Shown here: piece by piece, positions 1 through 5,557 of the stretch
How positions within the stretch are numbered: the first letter of the stretch is position 1
Layout: every line of letters begins with the position of its first letter
Assembly: GCA_014379045.1 (NCBI GenBank)
Contig: JACMMK010000018.1
Span: 1 to 6,161, forward strand
Source of the DNA: Burkholderiales bacterium
GTDB lineage: Bacteria > Pseudomonadota > Gammaproteobacteria > Burkholderiales > CAIKXV01
DNA length: 6,161 nucleotides
Direction of reading: 5' to 3'
Translations under genes and position numbers: made by a program
Notes under the pieces: generated by a model
What the model was told of the DNA's origin: nothing
Databases searched by the model: none
What the model saw: only the letters and a program-made list of their open reading frames with translations

Positions 1-196
1 CATTGACCTGCCGGCGCAGACGGTGCTGTTGCCCGACGGCAGCCGGCATGGATTCGAGCTCGACCCGGTCCGCAAGGACCAGTTGCTGCGCGGCCTGGAT
101 GACATCGGCATCACATTGAACGAGGGCAAGCTGATCGAACAATTCGAAGCCGCCTACCACGACCGCCTGTATTGGCTGGCCGGTGCGAAGGCCTGA
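1..196 (+). CDS. LeuD-type hydro-lyase small subunit (3-isopropylmalate dehydratase-like), C-terminal part
   Basis: Only the last 64 residues are in the window; the reading frame is open from base 2 to the TGA at 194-196. The fragment contains F-E-L-D-P-x-R-K (residues 18-25 of the fragment), then L-L-R-G-L-D-D-I-G-I-T-L (28-39), then a helix ending in Y-W-L. This is the usual C-terminal signature of LeuD (FEIDPFRK...LLNGLDDIGLTL...FE...PWL). LeuD proteins are about 200 residues, so roughly the last third is seen. LeuD is the swivel-domain subunit that pairs with the Fe-S subunit LeuC; together they isomerise 2- and 3-isopropylmalate in leucine synthesis. Paralogues in catabolic clusters hydrate other unsaturated diacids such as dimethylmaleate. 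The neighbours here are a dioxygenase, a TcuA-like flavoprotein, an aconitase and a TTT receptor rather than leuB, so a catabolic paralogue is more likely than leucine biosynthesis. That is inference, and the catalytic loop of the subunit lies outside the window. Confidence 0.85.
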   Translation, partial: IDLPAQTVLLPDGSRHGFELDPVRKDQLLRGLDDIGITLNEGKLIEQFEAAYHDRLYWLAGAKA

Positions 197-199
197 CCC

Positions 200-207
200 G
201 GAGGAGG
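200..207 (+). promoter_or_regulatory. Strong ribosome binding site that fixes the dioxygenase start
   Basis: GGAGGAGG lies six bases before the ATG at 214 and four bases after the LeuD stop. It decides the start at 214 over an in-frame TTG at 172, which has no comparable site and would overlap the LeuD reading frame by 25 bases. Confidence 0.85.
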
Positions 208-213
208 TGCGTC

Positions 214-1134
214 ATGTCGACTGCAATGGAGATCGTTCCGCTGGCTCGGGCCTGCGGCGCCGAAGTGCGCGGCGTCGACGTGCGTGCGCTCGACGATCGC
301 GGCTTCGCTATCCTGCATCAAGCTTGGCTCGACCACCTGGTTTTGGTCATCCCGGCACAGCGGCTCACCGATGACGACCTGACCCGGTTCGGCCAGCGCT
401 TCGGCGTACTCGACGAATTGCCGCCGGTGGGTCAGGGGCAGAAGCCGCGCGACAACCCGTACATCTCGGTGATCTCGAACGTGGTCGAGAACGGCGTGCC
501 GATCGGGGGACTCGCCGATGACGAGGTGATCTGGCATTCCGACACGTCCTACCGCGAGCGCCCGCCCTCGGCGAGTCTGCTCCATGCGCTCGAACTGCCG
601 GCCTGGGGCGGCAACACCGGCTTCGCGAACATGTATCTCGCGCTGGAGACGCTCGACCCGGCGCTGCGGCAACAGGTGGATCGGCTCTCGATCAAGAACG
701 ACACGACCTATAACGCCGGCGGCCAGCTGCGCGAAGGCTTCGCACCGGTCACCGACGTGCGCAACTGCCCCGGGGCGATCCATCCGATCGTGCGCACGCA
801 TCCGGAGACCCGCCATGAGTGCCTGTACCTCGGCCGCCGGCGCAATGCCTACGTGCCGGGGCTCGAGGTCGAGGCGTCAGAGACCCTCCTCGACACGCTC
901 TGGCAGCACGCGACCCGGGACGTGCTGACCTGGCACCACACCTGGACGATCGGCGACGTGGTGATCTGGGACAACCGCTGCACGATGCACCGGCGCGACC
1001 TGTTCGATCCGACGACACGGCGCGTGATGCACCGTGCGCAGGCGCGCGATGACCTGCGCCCCGCCCGGGATGCGAGCGCGAAGAACATCCCACACCCACG
1101 CGGTCGTACCGTGGTCGAAGCGCTCTCCGCATGA
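214..1134 (+). CDS. TauD/TfdA family Fe(II)/2-oxoglutarate-dependent dioxygenase
   Basis: The 306-residue protein is a normal length for this family. Such cytoplasmic enzymes couple decarboxylation of 2-oxoglutarate to succinate with hydroxylation of a substrate, often leading to loss of sulfite, an alcohol or an aldehyde. The iron facial triad is visible: H108-S-D110 in the motif WHSDTSY, and H259 in WDNRCTMH. T135 in GGNT, R270 and R274 in RRVMHR sit at the same spacings from the triad as Thr126, Arg266 and Arg270 of E. coli TauD, which bind 2-oxoglutarate (Thr126, Arg266) and the substrate anion (Arg270). The N-terminus (L-x-x-A-C-G-A-E-V-R-G-V-D) and the HPIVRTHPETR stretch near 190-200 are also family-typical. 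The cofactor sites look complete, so it should be active. The substrate cannot be read from the sequence; the family covers taurine, alkylsulfonates, sulfate esters, aryloxyacetates and others. It starts 17 bases after LeuD, so the two are probably co-transcribed. Confidence 0.93.
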   Translation: MSTAMEIVPLARACGAEVRGVDVRALDDRGFAILHQAWLDHLVLVIPAQRLTDDDLTRFGQRFGVLDELPPVGQGQKPRDNPYISVISNVVENGVPIGGLADDEVIWHSDTSYRERPPSASLLHALELPAWGGNTGFANMYLALETLDPALRQQVDRLSIKNDTTYNAGGQLREGFAPVTDVRNCPGAIHPIVRTHPETRHECLYLGRRRNAYVPGLEVEASETLLDTLWQHATRDVLTWHHTWTIGDVVIWDNRCTMHRRDLFDPTTRRVMHRAQARDDLRPARDASAKNIPHPRGRTVVEALSA

Positions 1135-1137
1135 CCC

Positions 1138-1151
1138 AACGATGATTCGTT
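1138..1151. promoter_or_regulatory. Short perfect inverted repeat after the dioxygenase gene, possible operator
   Basis: AACGA-TGAT-TCGTT is a perfect 5-bp inverted repeat around a 4-base centre, beginning three bases after the dioxygenase stop and about 100 bases before the next start. It sits in the AT-richest patch of the 117-base gap (1135-1251). There is no T-run after it and the stem is weak, so it does not look like an intrinsic terminator. It could be a regulator binding site or chance. The rest of the gap is GC-rich, and I see no convincing -35/-10 pair in it. Confidence 0.25.
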
Positions 1152-1251
1152 AAACACAGCCGACGGCACCCCACGACCCGCCGGCGCAAAAGACACGCGG
1201 CCCCGACCAACCGGAGCACGCCGTGCCAGGCCTACCCAGGAGGAACACGCG

Positions 1252-2748
1252 ATGCAGGTGAAGGACGTAACCGAAGCGGATGTGGTCATCGTCGGCGCCG
1301 GCAATGCGGCGCTGTGTGCCGCGATGGCCGCGCACGAAAGCGGCGCGACGGTGCTGGTGCTCGAGCGCGCCCCCGAGGCCGAAGCCGGGGGCAACAGCTT
1401 CTTCACCGCCGGTGCGACGCGCTTCGTGTTCAACGACATCGCCGAGCTGCGCGAAGTGCTCGACGTGTCAGAGGAGGAAGAGCGTACGGTCGACTTCGGC
1501 GTCTACACCGCCGAGAACTTTTTCGATGACATGGGCCGCGTCACCCAGTACCGCTGCGATCCTGATCTGACCGAGACGCTGGTCGGCCACAGTCGATCGA
1601 CGCTCGCCTGGATGAAGGGGAAGGGCGTCAAGTTCGAGCCGATGTACGGACGCCAGGCGCACAAGGTGAACGGCCGCTTCAAGTTCTTCGGCGGGCAGGT
1701 GTGCGCGTTCTGGGGCGGCGGGGCGGGGCTGGTCGAGTCCGAGCACCGCATCGCCAAGGCGCTCGGGATCCCGATCCGGTACGAGACGGCCGCCGTGTCG
1801 CTGGTGCAGGAGGCCGGACGCGTGGTGGGCCTGGTCGCCGAGTCCGGCGGCCGGCAGTCGACGATCCGCGCCAAGGCGGTGGTGCTCGCCGCCGGCGGCT
1901 TCGAGTCCAATGCCGAGATGCGCGCGCGCTACCTCGGGCCGAACTGGGATCTGGCCAAGGTGCGCGGCACCCGGTTCAACATGGGCGATGGCATCAACAT
2001 GGCGCTGCGCGCGGGGGCGATGCCGTGCGGGCACTGGTCAGGGGCGCATGCGGTCGGCTGGGACATGAACGCGCCGACCTTCGGCGACCGCGTGGTCGGC
2101 GATGGCTTCCAGAAACACAGCTATCCGTTCTCGATCATGGTCAACGCCGACGGCGAACGCTTCGTCGACGAGGGCGCGGATTTCCGGAACTTCACCTACG
2201 CCAAGTACGGGCTGGTCGTGCTGCAGCAGCCCGGACTGTTCTCGTGGCAGGTGTACGACGCGAAAGTCACGCCACTGCTGCGCGACGAGTACCGGATCAA
2301 GCAGGTCACGCGCGTCGAGGCGAACACGCTCGAAGAGCTGGCGCACAAGCTCGAAGGGGTGAACGCGAAGGCATTCCTGCGCACGGTCGAGGCGTTCAAC
2401 GCGGCGGTGCGCCAGGACATACCGTTCAACTCGGTGATCAAGGACGGCCGCTGCACCGAAGGCTTGCCCGTGCCGAAATCGAACTGGGCGAACACGATCG
2501 ATACGCCGCCGTTCCAGGCCTACGCGGTGACCTGCGGCATCACCTTCACCTTCGGCGGGATCAAGGTGTCTCCGCAGGCTGCGGTGCAGAGCGTCGCCGG
2601 CGCACCGATTCCGGGCTTGTATGCGGCCGGCGAGATGGTAGGCGGGTTGTTCTATTTCAACTACCCCAGCGGTACCGGACTCGTCTCCGGTGCCGTGTTC
2701 GGACGCATCGCCGGCGCCGAGGCCGCGCGCCATGCGCGGTCGCTCTGA
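1252..2748 (+). CDS. FAD-dependent tricarballylate dehydrogenase-like flavoprotein (fumarate reductase/succinate dehydrogenase flavoprotein family)
   Basis: The 498-residue protein has an N-terminal dinucleotide-binding fold (V-I-V-G-A-G-N-A-A at 12-20, acidic E38 at the end of the second strand) and GGNS at 46-49, where the FAD pyrophosphate is held. A second FAD segment is V-L-A-A-G-G-F at 211-217, followed by GDGI at 245-248. The capping domain carries G-E-R-F-V-D-E-G-A-D-F at 301-311 and T-Y-A-K-Y-G at 315-320. The C-terminus has T-F-G-G-I (433-437), Y-A-A-G-E-M (457-462) and N-Y-P-S-G-T-G-L (470-477) before FGRIAG. GNAALCAA, GGNS and NYPSGTGL point to the TcuA branch rather than to KstD or respiratory FrdA. 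TcuA oxidises tricarballylate to cis-aconitate in the cytoplasm and passes electrons to TcuB. No TcuB gene is in the window. AGGAGG at 1238-1243 lies eight bases before the ATG and supports this start. The aconitase gene follows after 31 bases, which fits a cis-aconitate-like product. The family is clear; the exact substrate is inferred and could be another succinate-like acid. Confidence 0.85.
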   Translation: MQVKDVTEADVVIVGAGNAALCAAMAAHESGATVLVLERAPEAEAGGNSFFTAGATRFVFNDIAELREVLDVSEEEERTVDFGVYTAENFFDDMGRVTQYRCDPDLTETLVGHSRSTLAWMKGKGVKFEPMYGRQAHKVNGRFKFFGGQVCAFWGGGAGLVESEHRIAKALGIPIRYETAAVSLVQEAGRVVGLVAESGGRQSTIRAKAVVLAAGGFESNAEMRARYLGPNWDLAKVRGTRFNMGDGINMALRAGAMPCGHWSGAHAVGWDMNAPTFGDRVVGDGFQKHSYPFSIMVNADGERFVDEGADFRNFTYAKYGLVVLQQPGLFSWQVYDAKVTPLLRDEYRIKQVTRVEANTLEELAHKLEGVNAKAFLRTVEAFNAAVRQDIPFNSVIKDGRCTEGLPVPKSNWANTIDTPPFQAYAVTCGITFTFGGIKVSPQAAVQSVAGAPIPGLYAAGEMVGGLFYFNYPSGTGLVSGAVFGRIAGAEAARHARSL

Positions 2749-2766
2749 CCCGACTCCGCCACTCAC

Positions 2767-2771
2767 GGGAA
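2767..2771 (+). promoter_or_regulatory. Weak ribosome binding site before the aconitase
   Basis: GGGAA is the only purine-rich stretch in front of the ATG at 2780 and is much weaker than the AGGAGG sites of the three other starts in this window. Translation of the aconitase may therefore depend partly on ribosomes arriving from the flavoprotein gene, which stops 31 bases upstream. The start at 2780 is still preferred because it gives a protein of the usual AcnA length with a normal N-terminus. Confidence 0.4.
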
Positions 2772-2779
2772 CCATTGCC

Positions 2780-5470
2780 ATGCACGATACCTTCGGCACC
2801 CGCTCCACTTTCTCGACGGCAAGCGGCGAGGCCTTGACCCTGTACGCGCTGCCGGCGCTTCGCGCCGCCGGCATCGCCGACGTGAGCCGGATGCCGGTGT
2901 CGCTGCGCATCGTGCTCGAGTCGCTGCTGCGTAACTGCGATGGGCTGCGGGTGACCGAGCAGCATGTGCGCCAGCTCGCGAACTGGGCGCCGCGCGGCGA
3001 GCGCACCACGGAGATCCCGTTCGTCGTCGGCCGGGTGGTGATGCACGAGCTGGCGGGGATCCCCGCGCTGGGGGACCTCGCCGCGATGCGCAGCGCCGCC
3101 GCCCGCTTGTCCAGGGATCCCCGGCTGATCGCGCCGAAGGTCCCGGTGACGATGGTGGTCGACCATACGCTGGCGGTCGACTACAACGACGATGCAGATG
3201 CGCTCGGGAAGAACATGAAGCTCGAGGTGGAGCGCAACCTCGAACGTTTCCGCTTCCTGAAGTGGGCGATGGGTGCGTTCGAGGGACTGAAGGTGATCCC
3301 GCCGGGCAACGGCATCCTGCACCAGGTCAACATGGAGCACCTCGCGCGCGGCGTGCTGCGCGAAGGGTCGGTCTGCTATCCGGACACGCTGGTCGGCACC
3401 GACTCGCATACCGTGATGATCAACGGCATCGGCGTGGTCGGCTGGGGTGTCGGCGGCATCGACGCCGGCGCGGCGACACTCCGGCAGCCGATCTACATCC
3501 TCACGCCCGACGTCGTCGGGGTCGAACTGAAGGGGCGGATGCGCGAAGGGGTCACCACCACCGACCTGGTGCTGAGCGTGACCGAGGCGCTGCGCAAGGC
3601 GGGCGTGGTCGGCGCCTTCGTCGAGTACTTCGGCGACGGTCTCGAGCACCTGGCCGTGCCCGACCGTGCCACGCTCTCCAACATGGTCCCCGAGTACGGC
3701 GCGACGATCGGCTTCTTTCCGCCGGATGAAGAGACCTGCCGGTTCCTGCTGAGCACCGGGCGCACCGCGGAGGAAGTCGATACCTTCCGCCGCTACTACC
3801 AGGCGCAGCAGATGTTCGGGCCAGTGGCGCCGGGCGCGATCGACTACACCCGGGTGATTACCTTCGACGTGGGCTCCGTGCAGCCGAGCGTCGCCGGACC
3901 CAAGCGGCCGCAGGACCGCATCACACTGTCCGAGGTCCCCTCGACCTTCAATGCACTGCTGCACGCACCGGTGGCCCGGGGCGGCTACGGACGCACGACC
4001 CCCGCGCCCGGCGGCGAACCCGACGACGGTACGATCTTCGTCGCCGCGATCACGTCCTGCACCAACACGTCGAATCCGGGCGTGATGCTCGCCGCCGGCC
4101 TGCTTGCGAAGAACGCAGCCGCGCGCGGATTGACGGTCAAGCCGTGGGTCAAGACCTCGCTCACCCCGGGATCGCGCGCGGTCAGCGCCTATCTCGAACG
4201 CGCGGGCCTGCAGGCACCGCTCGATCAGCTGGGCTTTCGCGTGGTCGGCTATGGCTGCGCCACCTGCAATGGAATGACCGGGCCGCTGTACGACGGCACC
4301 GAGGCCGCGCTCGCGCGAAACGGCAGCATCGGCGTCGCCGTACTGTCGGGCAACCGGAACTTCGAGGCGCGTATCCATCCTGCGCTGAAGGCGAGCTTCC
4401 TGATGAGCCCGCCACTGGTCGTCGCCTACGCGCTCGCCGGCAACATCGGGGTGAATCTCGAACACGACCCGTTGGGCGAGGATGAGGCCGGGCGCAAGGT
4501 GTACCTGAAAGACCTCTGGCCGAGCGCCGCGGAACTGGCCGCCGTGTTGCCGCATGCGCAGGACGCCGGCCTGTACGAGCGCGTGTATGCGGCGCCCGCA
4601 ACCAGCGAGGCCTGGCAGCAGATCCCGGCGGCCGCGGGCGACCTGTTCGCCTGGGACGAGTCATCGCTCTACATCAAGGAGCCGCCGTTCTTCCGGGATT
4701 TCACGCTGCAGCCGGAGGGCATCGCCGACATCCGGGGTGCGCGCGCACTCGCACTGCTCGGCGACACCGTCACCACCGACCACATCAGCCCGGTCACCGT
4801 GATCATGCCCGACTCGCCCGCCGGCCTGTACCTGCAATCGCTCGGCGTTTCGCGCAAGGACTTCAACACCTACGGTTCACGCCGGATCAACCACGACGTG
4901 ATGATCCGCGGCACCTTCGCCAATCCCCGGCTGCGCAACCTGATGGTGCCCGACCGCGAAGGCAGCGTCGCCTGCCATCAGCCCGATGGCGAAGTGATGT
5001 CCATCTACGACGCCGCGATGCGCTACCAGGCGCAGCAAGTGCCCGCGATCGTGATGGCCGGCACTGACTACGGCATGGGCAGCGCACGCGACTGGGCGGC
5101 GAAGGGCACGCAACTGCTTGGCGTGAAGGCGGTCATCGCGCGCAGCTACGAGCGCATCCATCGCACCAACCTGGCGGCGCTCGGCGTGATCCCGTGCCAG
5201 TTCGAAGAGGGCGGCAGTATCCAGTCGCTGCGCATCGACGGCGGCGAGACGTTCGACATCGTCGGCCTGAGCGAGGCGCTGGAACCGCTGCAGCGCGTGA
5301 CGCTGGTGATCCATCGCGCCAACGGCGCGCGCGACAGCGTGCCGCTGCGTGTGCGGATCGATACCCGCGCCGAGGTCGAATACATTCGAAACCGGGGCGT
5401 GCTGCCGTACACGCTGCGCGCGATGCTGTCCGCGGCGGCGACGTCACCGGCAGCGGAACTCCGAGCATAG
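2780..5470 (+). CDS. Aconitase family hydro-lyase (AcnA/AcnD type) with divergent active site
   Basis: The 896-residue protein is collinear with AcnA/IRP1 (about 890 residues). It would interconvert a tricarboxylate and its alkene form in the cytoplasm using a [4Fe-4S] cluster. Cluster cysteines are C427 (SCTNTSNP) and C493 and C496 (GCATC). Other family landmarks are DH at 128-129, GTDSH at 206-210, GWGVGGIDA at 221-229, GPKRPQDR at 373-380, NRNF at 525-528 with R526 and R531, TTDHIS at 665-670, the swivel-domain R702 and the loop GSAR at 767-770. The last is normally GSSR; S768, the catalytic base position, is kept, but the next Ser is Ala769. Further departures from AcnA are H89 where Gln is usual, N177 in PPGNGIL (AcnA: PPGTGIC), CNGMTG at 496-501 (AcnA: CIGNSG), A530 in NFEAR, SPVT at 670-673 (AcnA: SPAG) and RRIN at 701-704 (AcnA: RRGN). 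Several match AcnD, the 2-methylcitrate dehydratase. The start at 2780 avoids overlap with the flavoprotein. Membership in the family is certain; housekeeping aconitase activity is doubtful. Confidence 0.95.
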   Translation: MHDTFGTRSTFSTASGEALTLYALPALRAAGIADVSRMPVSLRIVLESLLRNCDGLRVTEQHVRQLANWAPRGERTTEIPFVVGRVVMHELAGIPALGDLAAMRSAAARLSRDPRLIAPKVPVTMVVDHTLAVDYNDDADALGKNMKLEVERNLERFRFLKWAMGAFEGLKVIPPGNGILHQVNMEHLARGVLREGSVCYPDTLVGTDSHTVMINGIGVVGWGVGGIDAGAATLRQPIYILTPDVVGVELKGRMREGVTTTDLVLSVTEALRKAGVVGAFVEYFGDGLEHLAVPDRATLSNMVPEYGATIGFFPPDEETCRFLLSTGRTAEEVDTFRRYYQAQQMFGPVAPGAIDYTRVITFDVGSVQPSVAGPKRPQDRITLSEVPSTFNALLHAPVARGGYGRTTPAPGGEPDDGTIFVAAITSCTNTSNPGVMLAAGLLAKNAAARGLTVKPWVKTSLTPGSRAVSAYLERAGLQAPLDQLGFRVVGYGCATCNGMTGPLYDGTEAALARNGSIGVAVLSGNRNFEARIHPALKASFLMSPPLVVAYALAGNIGVNLEHDPLGEDEAGRKVYLKDLWPSAAELAAVLPHAQDAGLYERVYAAPATSEAWQQIPAAAGDLFAWDESSLYIKEPPFFRDFTLQPEGIADIRGARALALLGDTVTTDHISPVTVIMPDSPAGLYLQSLGVSRKDFNTYGSRRINHDVMIRGTFANPRLRNLMVPDREGSVACHQPDGEVMSIYDAAMRYQAQQVPAIVMAGTDYGMGSARDWAAKGTQLLGVKAVIARSYERIHRTNLAALGVIPCQFEEGGSIQSLRIDGGETFDIVGLSEALEPLQRVTLVIHRANGARDSVPLRVRIDTRAEVEYIRNRGVLPYTLRAMLSAAATSPAAELRA

Positions 5471-5482
5471 GAAACGCTTTCC
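5470..5482. promoter_or_regulatory. Short inverted repeat at the aconitase stop, possible operator
   Basis: GGAAA-CGC-TTTCC starts on the last base of the aconitase stop codon and opens the 87-base gap (5471-5557) before the receptor gene. A 5-bp stem with three A-T pairs, a 3-base loop and no following T-run is a poor terminator. A binding site for a repressor is possible but unproven. The rest of the gap has an 11-base palindrome (5508-5518) and the ribosome site, with no clear promoter. Confidence 0.2.
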
Positions 5483-5546
5483 CGCAACACACGGCAGACC
5501 CGCAAAGGGCACCGTGCCTGGGCCGCAGACGAGGGGCCCGACCGAG

Positions 5547-5552
5547 AGGAGG
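5547..5552 (+). promoter_or_regulatory. Ribosome binding site selecting a GTG start for the receptor
   Basis: AGGAGG lies five bases before GTG at 5558. The only nearby ATG (5553) touches the site directly and runs into a stop after two codons, so GTG 5558 is the start. It also places a full signal peptide at the N-terminus. Confidence 0.8.
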
Positions 5553-5557
5553 ATGCC

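Noticed and set aside
172..213. Upstream TTG start for the dioxygenase
   Set aside because: It would overlap LeuD and lacks a ribosome site; the ATG at 214 has a near-ideal one and begins the family-typical N-terminus.
1221..1230. CCGTGCCAGG here and CCGTGCCTGG at 5512-5521 as a shared upstream element
   Set aside because: Nine of ten bases match, but the spacings to the start codons differ (21 and 36 bases), only two copies exist, and GC-rich 10-mers recur by chance.
2690..2779. Upstream GTG (2690) or ATG (2732) start for the aconitase
   Set aside because: Both lie inside the flavoprotein gene, add residues with no resemblance to aconitase and lack a good ribosome site.
1701..2837. Open frame of 378 codons on the + strand
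   Set aside because: It overlaps the flavoprotein gene in another frame, is extremely rich in Arg and Gly, and has no family signature.
2657..4555. Open frame of 632 codons on the - strand
   Set aside because: It lies antisense to the end of the flavoprotein gene and most of the aconitase, has the Arg/His/Asp-rich composition typical of a GC-rich shadow frame, shows no recognisable domain, and both + strand genes are unmistakable.
5508..5518. Palindrome GGCAC-C-GTGCC as a terminator hairpin
   Set aside because: A one-base loop cannot form a normal hairpin and no T-run follows.
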